Origin: an uncultured Eubacterium sp.
Lineage (GTDB): Bacteria; Bacillota; Clostridia; Lachnospirales; Lachnospiraceae
Assembly (NCBI GenBank): GCA_947089855.1
Contig: CAMUML010000005.1
Location: 1-64,000, forward strand
Reading direction: 5' to 3'
Length of the DNA stretch: 64,000 nt
Made by a program: the position numbers and the translations under genes. Below the pieces are notes generated by a model. That model was given only the letters and a program-made list of their open reading frames with translations, did no database searches and was not told the DNA's origin. Below, one piece after another: positions 23,916 to 32,901 of the stretch; position 1 is the first letter of the stretch, and each line of letters starts with the position of its first letter.

Positions 23916-24952
23916 TTTGCCACCTGCTTTTTCTGCCGCTTATCCCCTTCCGGCTTAAGGCGGCCGTCTTGCCCTTTCTGTGGTGCTGCTTTTTCCTGCT
24001 TTTTTTCATACGCATCGTATGCGTTTACAATTTTTTGTACCAGTGGATGGCGCACGACATCCAGGCTGGATAACCGGCAGATGCCGATCTCTTCGATATT
24101 TTTTACCACTTTAACTGCTACGTCTAGGCCTGAGGACGCCCCTGGCGTCAGGTCTTTTTGCGTCGCATCCCCCGTGACTACGACTTTGGATCCAAACCCG
24201 ATACGGGTTAAAAACATTTTCATCTGTGCAGGCGTCGTATTTTGCGCTTCGTCTAAAATAATAAACGAATTGTCCAAGGTCCGCCCACGCATATAGGCCA
24301 ACGGCGCTACTTCTATCAGGCCGTTTTCCATATTTTTCAGAAAGCTGTCTGCCCCCATGATCTGGTGCAGCGCATCATATAAGGGCCTTAAATACGGGTC
24401 AACCTTGTGCTGTAAGTCGCCTGGCAGAAAGCCAAGCTTCTCGCCTGCTTCGATGGCAGGGCGGGTTAAGATAATACGGCCGACCGTTTCTTTTTTAAAT
24501 GCGTCCACTGCCATAGCGATCGCCAGGTATGTTTTTCCGGTCCCTGCAGGGCCCATGCCGAATACGATCATGCGGTTTCGAATGGCAGCCACATATTCCT
24601 TTTGGCCAAGCGTTTTCGGGCGTATCGGCTTGCCGTTTACCGTATAGCCGATGCATTCTTGGTCGATTTCAGCCAACGTGGCTGTTTCATGCCCTTTCAC
24701 AAGGGAAATCGCATAATCGACATTTTGCTCCGTAATATCATCCCCTTTTTCAGATAGCTCCAATAGCTGTAAAAGTACCTGGCTGGCGGCATCTGTATGC
24801 GCCTGCGCCCCCAAGACCTTTACTTCCCCATCCCTGCAGATAGCCGTTACGCCAAATGCACGTTCTATTTTCTTAAGGTAAAAGTCGAACTGCCCAAACA
24901 CATTGGTCATATGCCTTGCGGGCAGTGTTATGGCTGTCTCATTCAGACTCAT
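23903..24952 (-). CDS. phoH: PhoH family ATPase
   Basis: 349 residues. P-loop Walker A in VFGMGPAGTGKTYLAIAMA (near residue 136), Walker B in SFIILDEAQNTTPAQMKMFLTRIG and the following sensor VVTGDATQKDL, all typical of PhoH-type NTPases. The short N-terminal region resembles the PhoH/YbeZ fold. PhoH proteins are thought to be RNA helicase-like ATPases acting with YbeY. A Lys/Gln-rich tail (KKQEKAAPQKGQD) is extra. The stop overlaps the next gene's start by 13 nt, implying coupling. Confidence 0.93.
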   Translation of the reverse strand: MSLNETAITLPARHMTNVFGQFDFYLKKIERAFGVTAICRDGEVKVLGAQAHTDAASQVLLQLLELSEKGDDITEQNVDYAISLVKGHETATLAEIDQECIGYTVNGKPIRPKTLGQKEYVAAIRNRMIVFGMGPAGTGKTYLAIAMAVDAFKKETVGRIILTRPAIEAGEKLGFLPGDLQHKVDPYLRPLYDALHQIMGADSFLKNMENGLIEVAPLAYMRGRTLDNSFIILDEAQNTTPAQMKMFLTRIGFGSKVVVTGDATQKDLTPGASSGLDVAVKVVKNIEEIGICRLSSLDVVRHPLVQKIVNAYDAYEKKQEKAAPQKGQDGRLKPEGDKRQKKQVAKWKI

Positions 24953-25008
24953 TTTAGCATCCCCTTCATCCTCCGCACTAGCCGGAATGGCATGGCCTGG
25001 CAGCCGCC

Positions 25009-26280
25009 TTATTCAGATTCCTTACCAGCATCCCCTTCGTCCGTTTCCAGTGAATGCCCGGTACTTACAGCATATCGGAATGTATGTTCCAGCGCCGTAA
25101 TTTTGCCAGATGCGGTATATTTATTTTTTCCTGCTTTTATCATAACATGTTTTTCTAAAATGAGAACACCTTTTTGCGTTAAATTTTCCAAAAATTCCCT
25201 TAAATTTTCCTCCGCCTGGGCTTTTGCCTCCGGCAGCGTATACTCCCCCTGCGTTACCTTATATTCCTCATATTCCCGTTTTACAAAATAAATGGGCAGG
25301 TAAAAGGAATCGAACAAATGAAGCTGCTTCCTTGTGTCCATGACGGAATACTGCTGGTAGCCCGGCTTTTTCCAGGGGGCCTGGAAATAGGAATCACCGA
25401 TGCTGATGCCATAGCGGTTTTGGGTGCGTCCGCTGTAGATACGCTGTTCATGTTTTTTTGGAAAACTGTCCTTATAGGAAAGCTCGGTCTTAAGCTGGAT
25501 GTCTGCATCTGCCGTACAATATTGGTAGGCGGATACTTCCTGGCTGTCATTGTAAATGGGCAGCACGCCTGCTACCAGTACATCCCCTTTTTTTACGTGG
25601 TCACCCTGTTTTACCATAGGTGTCCCTTTGCGGACGAAGATGCTTTCAATTGTGCCGTTATGCAGCGCCAGCAGGTCATACCCTTGTTCTTTTTGGTTTT
25701 TTAACGTTTCCGGGAGCTGGTCAGCCGCTTGGCTGGCAGCCACCACCAGATTTTCCTGCACATCGATGGTCAGCGTCGTCCCTTCCCGTTTCACCGAAGT
25801 CCAGATAATGCTTTCAAAACAGCTGCGGATCTCTTCTTCTAATTTTGTGCAGTCTATGCCAGAAATATGAGTCCCATAGGAACTGTTTTTTTCTTCCAGG
25901 AATTTTAGCATACTGTCATCGGTTACGCTGTCGTTTCCATTAATATTGATTTTCCAAATAAACCGGGATAATGTGTATAAGACTGCCATACATAAGAAAA
26001 TGCTGGCAAATAAAATTTTCCGCCTGCGGTACCGGTAGAAGAAAAACGGGATTCCATTTTTACGGCCAATATGGACACGTGTGCCGGATTTTTTCAGCAG
26101 CGGCTTTAGGCAGCGGAAACCCTGCACCGATATTTTAAAATAGTACATGTCTTTTTGCTGGCGCAGGTCCCAGATTAAAATATCATGGTTGCTGCATAAA
26201 TTCAAAAACCGCTCTGGTGCATAGCCCCACAGCGCAACCTCCACATACCCGCGAAAAAACTTGATCAGACGCAACAGCAT
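25009..26280 (-). CDS. yqfD: Sporulation protein YqfD
   Basis: 423 residues of the YqfD family. The N-terminal part RLIKFFRGYVEVALWGYAPERFLNLC is the family opening; one membrane helix lies at about 90-112 (KILFASIFLCMAVLYTLSRF), and the large extracytoplasmic domain includes VKREGTTLTIDVQE and KGTPMVKQGDHVKKGDVLVAG. YqfD is made in the mother cell under sigma-E in Bacillus and is conserved in endospore formers; its biochemical role is unclear. GAGGTG precedes the ATG, 8 nt after yqfC. Confidence 0.93.
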   Translation of the reverse strand: MLLRLIKFFRGYVEVALWGYAPERFLNLCSNHDILIWDLRQQKDMYYFKISVQGFRCLKPLLKKSGTRVHIGRKNGIPFFFYRYRRRKILFASIFLCMAVLYTLSRFIWKININGNDSVTDDSMLKFLEEKNSSYGTHISGIDCTKLEEEIRSCFESIIWTSVKREGTTLTIDVQENLVVAASQAADQLPETLKNQKEQGYDLLALHNGTIESIFVRKGTPMVKQGDHVKKGDVLVAGVLPIYNDSQEVSAYQYCTADADIQLKTELSYKDSFPKKHEQRIYSGRTQNRYGISIGDSYFQAPWKKPGYQQYSVMDTRKQLHLFDSFYLPIYFVKREYEEYKVTQGEYTLPEAKAQAEENLREFLENLTQKGVLILEKHVMIKAGKNKYTASGKITALEHTFRYAVSTGHSLETDEGDAGKESE

Positions 26281-26288
26281 ATCACACC

Positions 26289-26576
26289 TCAGTTTTCATA
26301 TAAGATCTGTTCAATGCAGCCTTTAATTTTCATTTCTTCATTGGTGTAATATTCTACTTCCAGCCGCTTGCCGATAACCAGTACCCTGCATCCTTTTGCC
26401 TGGATGCGGATATGGTCGTCTTTGTACTCCAGGATGCCGCGGTAATTTTCGATAAATAATTCACTTTGGCCGGTAACGGACAACATCACGCAGCCGTAAG
26501 CCAGATCTGCCGGCAGGTCAAATGCTTTTACAACGCTGTTTTTTAGATCACTCGTCAGGTTGGTTCGTTTTTTCAT
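26289..26576 (-). CDS. yqfC: Sporulation protein YqfC
   Basis: 95 residues of the YabP/YqfC family: KAFDLPADLAYGCVMLSVTGQSELFIENYRGILEYKDDHIRIQAKGCRVLVIGKRLEVEYYTNEEMKIKG-like beta-rich fold, with the conserved ENYRGILEY block. Partner of yqfD in mother-cell sporulation operons. GGAG lies 5 nt ahead of the ATG. A sigma-E/K-like -10 sits upstream. Confidence 0.93.
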   Translation of the reverse strand: MKKRTNLTSDLKNSVVKAFDLPADLAYGCVMLSVTGQSELFIENYRGILEYKDDHIRIQAKGCRVLVIGKRLEVEYYTNEEMKIKGCIEQILYEN

Positions 26577-26652
26577 AGCGGCTCCGGCGCGGCCCCTGGA
26601 CGCAGTACGGGCTGCACCCTGGGGCTACGTTTGTGTCTGTAATATTGATATT

Positions 26653-26660
26653 ATTGTATG
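26653..26660 (-). promoter_or_regulatory. Candidate sporulation-sigma -10 upstream of yqfC
   Basis: The minus strand reads GCATACAATA, matching the sigma-E -10 consensus CATACAnT (also CATAnnnTA of sigma-K), 77 nt before yqfC. No convincing -35 is seen at the right distance, so this is tentative. The gap 26577-26721 has no other feature. Confidence 0.35.
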
Positions 26661-26721
26661 CACAAAACTGGGCCGGTATGTGTGCAATTATGGCCAGACG
26701 GCCACAAAGAAAATCCGCCTT

Positions 26722-27210
26722 TTAATATCCGGTTTCCCCATCCAAGGATTCATCGTGTGTGACCCACTCTTCTACCTCGATCTTACGGTATTCCTCATCC
26801 GTATCGCGGATATATACCCTGCTTATCCCAGCATTGATAATCAGGCGCTTGCACATGGAGCAGCTATTGGAATGCTTGATATAAGCGCCTGTGTCTGCTT
26901 CCCGTCCGGATAAGTACATGGACGCGCCGATCATTTTTTCACGTTCCGCACTGATAATCGCGTTTGCTTCTGCATGGACGCTGCGGCACAGTTCATAGCG
27001 CTCGCCCCTTGGGATATTTAGTTTTTTGCGTAGGCAATACCCAAGATCTGTACAGTTTTTACGGCCCCTTGGAGCACCGACGTAGCCGGTCGCGATCACT
27101 TCATCATTTTTTACAATCACCGCGCCGTAATGCCTGCGCAGGCAGGTACAACGCTTCGAGACCACATCGGCCAAATCCAGGTAATAATTTATCTTATCGC
27201 GTCTTGCCAT
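26722..27210 (-). CDS. Deoxycytidylate (dCMP) deaminase family protein
   Basis: 162 residues from the ATG at 27210 (AAAGGA 6 nt upstream; a longer frame to 27237 lacks an RBS). The zinc and catalytic motif is HAEANAIISAE, with the second half as NSCSMCKRLIINAGI (the usual P-C-x-x-C appears as S-C-S-M-C). CTCLRRHYGAVIVKNDEVIATGYVGAPRG is the nucleotide-site strand region typical of dCMP deaminases, including ComE-operon proteins. The reaction is dCMP to dUMP, feeding dTMP synthesis. The preceding small membrane gene ends 24 nt upstream. Confidence 0.9.
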   Translation of the reverse strand: MARRDKINYYLDLADVVSKRCTCLRRHYGAVIVKNDEVIATGYVGAPRGRKNCTDLGYCLRKKLNIPRGERYELCRSVHAEANAIISAEREKMIGASMYLSGREADTGAYIKHSNSCSMCKRLIINAGISRVYIRDTDEEYRKIEVEEWVTHDESLDGETGY

Positions 27211-27233
27211 GTTTGGTTCCTTTCTGTAAACGG

Positions 27234-27539
27234 TCAATCATTTTTTTCCGTTATCATGCTCCATGCTTCACGTATGGCGTCCAGCTGTGTCTGGAACTGC
27301 TCTTTTTGCAGCATAGATACAATATCGTCTGTCGAATAATGGTAAAAACGGCTGCCTGTTTGGTCGCACAGCACAAATGCAGTAAAAATAAATACCGCAA
27401 TCAGAAGCCGCACCTTAAAAAAAGATGCGGCCCCTTCCTGCGGCGGCTCTTCATACGCATCTTGGCCTGCAAGATGGAACGAACGCCTGACGTCTTCTAC
27501 ATACTGTTTTCTTGCCTGTGCATAGTCATGGTCGAGCAT
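27234..27539 (-). CDS. Small single-pass membrane protein, unknown
   Basis: 101 residues. A charged N-terminal region (1-43) precedes one hydrophobic helix (about 44-58, RLLIAVFIFTAFVLC) and a 40-residue charged tail (DDIVSMLQKEQFQTQLDAIREAW, helical). Not recognised. It is placed between the his operon and the dCMP deaminase gene; its stop lies 24 nt before that start. No signal sequence or catalytic motif is seen. Confidence 0.55.
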   Translation of the reverse strand: MLDHDYAQARKQYVEDVRRSFHLAGQDAYEEPPQEGAASFFKVRLLIAVFIFTAFVLCDQTGSRFYHYSTDDIVSMLQKEQFQTQLDAIREAWSMITEKND

Positions 27540-27637
27540 TGGACCGCCCCTTTTTCTAGATTTTGGTTGGTATAGTGTATGCAGGCAGGCCCATATCTAT
27601 TCCATCTGCGGCCATGCCGTGCAGCGCGGTACAGCCT

Positions 27638-28918
27638 TTAACGCTGTGAAAGCTCCATTGTAATATCTTCCCAGGTCAACCCTTTTTCCACCATTAAAAC
27701 CATTAGGTGGTACAAAAAGTCGGCCGCTTCATATTTAATTTCCTCCGGGTCCGGATTTTTGGCTGCGATTACGATTTCCGTTGCTTCCTCCCCGATTTTT
27801 TTCAGTATTTTATCCAGCCCTTTATCCAGCAGGTAATTGGTATAGGAACCTTCTTTCGGGTTGGTTTTGCGTTCCATGATCACAGCGTATTCATCTTCAA
27901 ATACTTTCAAAGGGTTACGTTCCATATATTCTTTATGCACAATCTTATTATGGAAACAGCTGTACTGCCCGGTATGGCAGGCAGCCCCGACCTGGGACAC
28001 TTTTGCCAGGATCGTATCGTGGTCGCAGTCAGCCGTAAGTGATTTTACATACTGGATATGGCCGGAAGTCAGCCCTTTCGTCCAAAGTTCCTGGCGGCTC
28101 CTGCTGTAATATGTCATTTTTCCGGTTGTAATCGTTTTATTAAATGCCTGTTCGTTCATATAGGCTAACATTAACACTTCCCCGGTACGGTAATCCTGCG
28201 CAACCACCGGTATTAGGCCGTCAGGGCCAAGTTTAAAGTCGTTCCACTTTAAGGCAGGTTCAAAATTATCCATCTTAATGCCGTTTACTGAAAGCGTGGA
28301 CTTTAACTCCATGACGTTTACGTCAATATCGTTTAAAAATGCACCGTAAATGCCGCGGGAGTGTTCACGCTTAAGGATGCCCAGCATCCGGTCCAGGTTA
28401 TTTTCTTCACAGATGGCCACATATTGGGTATCTGTAAGGTTCTCTATGGAATCTAAGATCTTTGCGTTCATAACCAGCATTTCATGGACCTTTTCCTGGA
28501 TGGTTTCCCGGTGCTTAAAGATAAAGTCAATGTTCTTAACGGAAACCAGTATTTTATCATTGCCAAAGCGGCTGCTGGCTTCATCTACGAGTTCAAAACA
28601 GTACGGTTTTGAACCATTGATCAAAACTTGCTTGCACCCGGCATACAGCAGCTTTTTAATATCTTCCAGCCGTTTTACGTTGCCGCCGCCGCAGGTTGGG
28701 ATTTCGACCAGGCGGTTTAATTCCCGGACCGTGTGCAGGTTTTTGTCATGTTCTTCGTCGCTATTTGACAAGTCAAATACAAAAATTTTATCGATGCCGC
28801 CGTCATTGTAGGATTTTGCAAGAAACCGCAGGTCTCCTGCGGGGGCAAAATCATCTGGGCTGCAGACGGGGATACCGTCTTTGATATAAAGCGTCGCCGC
28901 TAGTATTTTATGTTCCAT
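27638..28918 (-). CDS. hisIE: HisIE with N-terminal HisA/HisF-like domain
   Basis: 426 residues from the ATG at 28918. Residues about 1-222 are a HisA/HisF-type TIM barrel; about 224-325 the phosphoribosyl-AMP cyclohydrolase (HisI), with GLIPVVAQDYRTGEVLMLAYMN, the SLTADCDHD site and zinc cysteines 298, 314 and 321; about 340-426 the phosphoribosyl-ATP pyrophosphatase (HisE), with KKIGEEATEIVIAAKN and YEAADFLYHLMVLM. HisIE carries out steps 2 and 3 of histidine synthesis. The barrel has LYIKDG where isomerase and cyclase have a catalytic Asp before the RDG/KDG turn, so the barrel is probably inactive. It ends the his operon. Confidence 0.9.
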   Translation of the reverse strand: MEHKILAATLYIKDGIPVCSPDDFAPAGDLRFLAKSYNDGGIDKIFVFDLSNSDEEHDKNLHTVRELNRLVEIPTCGGGNVKRLEDIKKLLYAGCKQVLINGSKPYCFELVDEASSRFGNDKILVSVKNIDFIFKHRETIQEKVHEMLVMNAKILDSIENLTDTQYVAICEENNLDRMLGILKREHSRGIYGAFLNDIDVNVMELKSTLSVNGIKMDNFEPALKWNDFKLGPDGLIPVVAQDYRTGEVLMLAYMNEQAFNKTITTGKMTYYSRSRQELWTKGLTSGHIQYVKSLTADCDHDTILAKVSQVGAACHTGQYSCFHNKIVHKEYMERNPLKVFEDEYAVIMERKTNPKEGSYTNYLLDKGLDKILKKIGEEATEIVIAAKNPDPEEIKYEAADFLYHLMVLMVEKGLTWEDITMELSQR

Positions 28919-28963
28919 AATATCTAAACCTTTCCTACGCTGTTTATCGTTATGATTCACGTT

Positions 28964-30256
28964 TTATCGTTCAAACCGTATCCGGACGGCATTTGCATGC
29001 GCATCCAGATGTTCGCATTCTGCAAATTGTACAATATCTTTGTATACGGGCTTTAGTGCTTCCCTTGAATATGAGATAATACTTGATTTCTTTATAAAAT
29101 CGTCGACACTAAGCGGCGAGAAAAACCTGGCGGTGCCATTGGTCGGCAGCACATGGTTTGGCCCTGCAAAATAGTCGCCTAACGGTTCGCAGCTGTGCGG
29201 GCCTAAGAAAATCGCCCCTGCATTGCGGACCTTTGTCATTGTCTCAAACGGGTCTTTTGTTAAGATCTCCAAATGTTCCGATGCGATTTCATTTGCCGCG
29301 TCTACCGCTTCGTCCATATTGCCTGCAACCAGGATATATCCATACTGGTCCAATGATTTCTGGATAATTTCCCTGCGCGGCAGTTTTTCCGCCATCTGGC
29401 CCACCTGCGCGGAAACCGCCAAAGCAAGCTGGCGCGACGTAGTGATCAATATGGCGGAAGCCATCTCGTCGTGTTCTGCCTGCGATAATAAGTCGGCTGC
29501 TACATAGGCAGGGTCTGCCGTATCGTCTGCCAGCACTAAGATCTCGCTCGGGCCGGCGATCGAATCAATGCTGACATAGCCAAATACGGCTTTTTTTGCA
29601 AGTGCCACATAAATATTGCCCGGCCCTACGATCTTATCTACCCTTGGGATGCTTTCGGTACCAAATGCCATTGCGGCAATTGCCTGTGCGCCCCCGGCTT
29701 TATAAATAGCATCCACACCGGCTTCCTTTGCCGCTACCAGCGTAGACGGCGTTACCTTGCCGTCTTTTCCAGGCGGCGTAGCCATAATCACATGCAAAAC
29801 GCCTGCCGTTTTCGCCGGGACTGTATTCATCAGCACAGAAGAAGGATATGCCGCTTTGCCGCCTGGCACATAGATGCCGGCTGTATGCAGCGGCGTTACC
29901 TTTTGTCCCAGCAGGACCCCGTTTTCCTGTGAGGTAAACCAGGACTGCTGGAGCTGTTTTTCATGAAACTGCCGGATATTGGCTAACGATTTGCGGATTA
30001 CCGATAGCAAATCCGGATCTACTTTTTCATAAGCCTCATCCACCTCTGCTTCGGTTACCCGGATGTTTCCGGCATGGATGTCAGCGCCGTCAAAACGCCT
30101 GGTATAATCAAAGACAGCCGCATCCTGTTTTGTACGCACGTTTTCAATAATCTCATTTACACGGTGTTCATATTCCCCGTAACTGTTCGGGCTTCTTTTT
30201 AGCAATTCTTCCAGCAGGTTTTGAGCCGTTTCTTTTGTCAGTTCCACTATCCTCAT
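28964..30256 (-). CDS. hisD: Histidinol dehydrogenase
   Basis: 430 residues from the ATG at 30256 (AAAGGA 7 nt before). It oxidises L-histidinol to histidine in two NAD+-dependent steps. Seen: GIYVPGGKAAYPSSVLMN (NAD loop), the signature AGPSEILVLADDTADPAYVAADLLSQAEHDE with zinc ligands (Gln, His), and PTNGTARFFSPLSVDDFIKK near the end. Spacing to hisIE is 45 nt and to hisG about 50 nt, consistent with one operon. Length matches the family. Confidence 0.97.
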   Translation of the reverse strand: MRIVELTKETAQNLLEELLKRSPNSYGEYEHRVNEIIENVRTKQDAAVFDYTRRFDGADIHAGNIRVTEAEVDEAYEKVDPDLLSVIRKSLANIRQFHEKQLQQSWFTSQENGVLLGQKVTPLHTAGIYVPGGKAAYPSSVLMNTVPAKTAGVLHVIMATPPGKDGKVTPSTLVAAKEAGVDAIYKAGGAQAIAAMAFGTESIPRVDKIVGPGNIYVALAKKAVFGYVSIDSIAGPSEILVLADDTADPAYVAADLLSQAEHDEMASAILITTSRQLALAVSAQVGQMAEKLPRREIIQKSLDQYGYILVAGNMDEAVDAANEIASEHLEILTKDPFETMTKVRNAGAIFLGPHSCEPLGDYFAGPNHVLPTNGTARFFSPLSVDDFIKKSSIISYSREALKPVYKDIVQFAECEHLDAHANAVRIRFER

Positions 30257-30309
30257 GGCAGGTTCCTTTCTATAATATTGCAGCCGCATTTTTTTACAAC
30301 AGTTATTTT

Positions 30310-30957
30310 TTAAAATAATACTTCTTTTAGTGCAGCGATCAATTTTGTAATACGTTCATGTTCCATCTTCATGCTAACGGGATTGACTACCATACGGGCA
30401 GACAACGGGCAGACATCCTCCAGGACATCCAGGCCGTTTTCACGCAGCGTGGAGCCGGTTTCTACTATATCTACAATCACTTCCGACAGCCCGACGATCG
30501 GTGCAAGTTCAATCGAACCGTTTAGCTTGATAATCTCTACGGTCTGGTGTTTTTTATTATAAAAATAGTCTTTTGCGATATGCGGATACTTTGATGCAAC
30601 GCGGATCAGCTCCCTGCGCTGCAGCAGCCCGGCTGCTTCTTTTGGGCCGCAGACGCACATCCTACAGCGGCCAAACCCTAGGTCAAGCACTTCAAAAATC
30701 TTACGGTTTTCTTCCAGCACCGTATCTTCCCCTACCACGCCAATATCGGCGGCACCATATTCCACATAAGTCGGCACATCCGGCCCTTTTGCCAAAAAGA
30801 ACCGCATATGCGCTTCTTCATTTACAAAAATAAGCTTCCGCGTCTCTTTATCTTGCATTTCCTTACATGGAATGCCGATTTTTTCAAATAACTCCATTGT
30901 TTTCCTTGCAAGCCTGCCTTTACCAAGGGCAAACGTCAAGTACCTGTCCTGTTCCAT
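30310..30957 (-). CDS. hisG: ATP phosphoribosyltransferase, short form
   Basis: 215 residues, the short HisG that lacks the C-terminal regulatory domain and therefore needs HisZ, encoded just upstream. It performs the first committed step, ATP + PRPP to phosphoribosyl-ATP. Signatures: LTFALGKGRLARKTMELFEKIGI at the N-terminus, YGAADIGVVGEDTVLE, and the PRPP loop GLSEVIVDIVETGSTLRENGL. Feedback by histidine in the HisGZ complex is known for the family. Confidence 0.96.
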   Translation of the reverse strand: MEQDRYLTFALGKGRLARKTMELFEKIGIPCKEMQDKETRKLIFVNEEAHMRFFLAKGPDVPTYVEYGAADIGVVGEDTVLEENRKIFEVLDLGFGRCRMCVCGPKEAAGLLQRRELIRVASKYPHIAKDYFYNKKHQTVEIIKLNGSIELAPIVGLSEVIVDIVETGSTLRENGLDVLEDVCPLSARMVVNPVSMKMEHERITKLIAALKEVLF

Positions 30958-31006
30958 TCCCTGTCCCCTGCTCTTCTATCAATTTCCAAAGATTCCAACG
31001 TTTTGC

Positions 31007-32206
31007 TTATTCCGCCTTGCTTATAAAAAACTGGATGCGGGCTGCCTGGATACGTGCTGCATAGGATTCGTAATCCGCTGCTGTTTTGCCGCCGCTTTGG
31101 CAAACAAGCTCCACATAGCAGCCGGCAGCACGCTGTTTCCTTGCGTAAACAACCGCGTCTTCCCGATGTGCAGCGTCATATACGACGAGCTGTGTTTTAT
31201 GTTCCAGTGGGATATTGACCTTTTGGCGGGCCAGTGCCGCCATCAGCTGGTCAATCACAATGACAAACCCGATTGCGGGCGCGTCTTTCCCAAAATGGTC
31301 CAGCAGGCGGTCATAACGGCCCCCTTTTACGATTGGCTCCCCGCTCCCGTAGGTATAACCCTGGAAGATAATACCGGAATAGTACTGGTAGCTGCTGGTC
31401 ACGCCAAGTTCAAAACTGATATATTTATCAATGCCATATAATAAGATCAGCGACTGCAGCTGCTCTAGGCGCCCCATTGCATGGGAAACCTTTTTATATT
31501 TTTCCGCAATCTTTTTCGCATTTTGAAAATCATCCGCCGACTGGTATATCCGGCCAAGCATAGAAAAAAGCTTTTTTAAATCCGCATCCAGATGTTTGGA
31601 CTCTATAAAGCTTTCAACTCCAAAAAAATTATTGTTGCGGATCAGGCTGTAAAGCGTTTCTTCTTCCTCGCCGTCAAAACCGGCTGCTTCCATCATGCCC
31701 TGCAAGATGCCGACATGCCCGACGCTGATTTGAAACTCCTTTAAACCTGCCCGCAGCAGGCATTCCGCCATCATGGATAAGATTTCAGCATCCGCATCTA
31801 CCGTATTATCCCCGATAAGCTCCGCACCAAGCTGGGTACATTCTTTTAGCCGCCCCTGCAGGCTGCTGGTATTGATAAAGGTATTGCCTTTATAGCTAAA
31901 ACGCAGCGGCATTGTTTCTTCTTTATAATAATTTGCTACAAAACGTGCGATCGACGGCGTAATATCCGGGCGCAGCACAAGCGTATTGCCCTCCCGGTCA
32001 AAAAATTTGTATAAATCTTTTGATTTTGTCGTGCCCACTTCTTTTCCAAAAATATCAAAAAATTCAAAAGACGGCGTCTGGATCGGATGATACCCGTAGG
32101 ATTCCAAAATGCCGTGCAGTTTTCCTTCCAAATATAATTTTTTTTCACATTCTCCGTTGTAGATGTCGCGGACACCTTCCGGGGTATGCAAAAGCTGCTG
32201 TTTCAT
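31007..32206 (-). CDS. hisZ: ATP phosphoribosyltransferase regulatory subunit
   Basis: 399 residues from the ATG at 32206; a GTG at 32251 is possible but has no RBS. It resembles the catalytic core of histidyl-tRNA synthetase (TPEGVRDIYNGECEKKLYLEGKLHGILESYGYHPIQTPSFEFFDIF; VLRPDITPSIARFVANYY) and ends without the HisRS anticodon-binding domain, and it is encoded immediately before short-form hisG, so HisZ is preferred over hisS. It allosterically activates HisG. First gene of the operon, behind a consensus promoter. Confidence 0.93.
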   Translation of the reverse strand: MKQQLLHTPEGVRDIYNGECEKKLYLEGKLHGILESYGYHPIQTPSFEFFDIFGKEVGTTKSKDLYKFFDREGNTLVLRPDITPSIARFVANYYKEETMPLRFSYKGNTFINTSSLQGRLKECTQLGAELIGDNTVDADAEILSMMAECLLRAGLKEFQISVGHVGILQGMMEAAGFDGEEEETLYSLIRNNNFFGVESFIESKHLDADLKKLFSMLGRIYQSADDFQNAKKIAEKYKKVSHAMGRLEQLQSLILLYGIDKYISFELGVTSSYQYYSGIIFQGYTYGSGEPIVKGGRYDRLLDHFGKDAPAIGFVIVIDQLMAALARQKVNIPLEHKTQLVVYDAAHREDAVVYARKQRAAGCYVELVCQSGGKTAADYESYAARIQAARIQFFISKAE

Positions 32207-32299
32207 GGCCTTGCTTTGCTCCTTAAACTCTTCTAAATTTTGTAATACCACTGGCCGGTATTTTCGCGCATTAACGTGTCAGCGTGTCAAACAGACTTT

Positions 32300-32328
32300 A
32301 TTATACCGTATGTCCTATGCATTGTCAA
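32300..32328 (-). promoter_or_regulatory. Consensus sigma-A promoter of the his operon
   Basis: Minus strand: TTGACA (32328-32323), exactly 17 nt, TATAAT (32305-32300). Both hexamers match consensus perfectly. The -35 overlaps the last codons of recU. The leader to hisZ is about 90 nt, too short for a T-box; no His-rich leader peptide was noticed. Confidence 0.9.
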
Positions 32329-32858
32329 TCTCTGCGTGCCAAATCTTTTTGCAGGGCATCCAGATAAGGCACAAGGAGCCCGCCTGATGGACGGAAAATA
32401 AAATCAGTATCTAATTCTTGATAGACAAAGCTCTTTCTGCCGCCTGCTTCCATCCGCCCCCAAAACTGTAGCAGTTCTGCCAGGCGCAGGTAATAAAACT
32501 CCTCCCTGGAAGAATAAAAGACCAGGATAAACGCAACCCCGCCCTGTTTTTCAAAGTTTTTCATAAATGCGGCCTGGTGGGCATGGATATTCCGCAGCGG
32601 GAACGTATCCGTGCGGCACTCTTTGGCGTCGAAACAGACCGGTATCCCCTGCACGGCACCGATATAGTCTACCGTACTTTTCTGTTCAAAATAAGCAAGC
32701 GTAATATGGCGTGTGTGCTTGTCAATCGATACTGGCGTGATCGGGGTCGGTATTTTCTGGATCAATGCCAAGCCATGTGCCAGGTATTTTTCATTTGTCC
32801 GGTTAATATATTCTTCCAAAGCCGAGCCACGCAGGCCACGGGAATTCCATGTTGGCAT
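32325..32858 (-). CDS. recU: Holliday junction resolvase RecU
   Basis: 177 residues. Opens WNSRGLRGSALEEYINRTNEKYLAHGLALIQKIPTPITPV, the RecU start; the nuclease core shows STVDYIGAVQGIPVCFDAKE (catalytic Asp and Asp-x-Lys type site) and LRNIHAHQAAFMKNFEKQGGVAFILV. It cuts four-way DNA junctions with RuvAB and RecA help. Here it is followed by hisZ, not beside ponA as in Bacillus. Standard length. Confidence 0.95.
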   Translation of the reverse strand: MPTWNSRGLRGSALEEYINRTNEKYLAHGLALIQKIPTPITPVSIDKHTRHITLAYFEQKSTVDYIGAVQGIPVCFDAKECRTDTFPLRNIHAHQAAFMKNFEKQGGVAFILVFYSSREEFYYLRLAELLQFWGRMEAGGRKSFVYQELDTDFIFRPSGGLLVPYLDALQKDLARRD

Positions 32859-32901
32859 AACAAACCCTACCTTTGTAAGACGGGCGCCGCCTGCCCCGCT
32901 G

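Noticed and set aside
31007-32206. Histidyl-tRNA synthetase (hisS)
   Set aside because: The protein lacks the C-terminal anticodon-binding domain and is next to short-form hisG, so HisZ is the better call.
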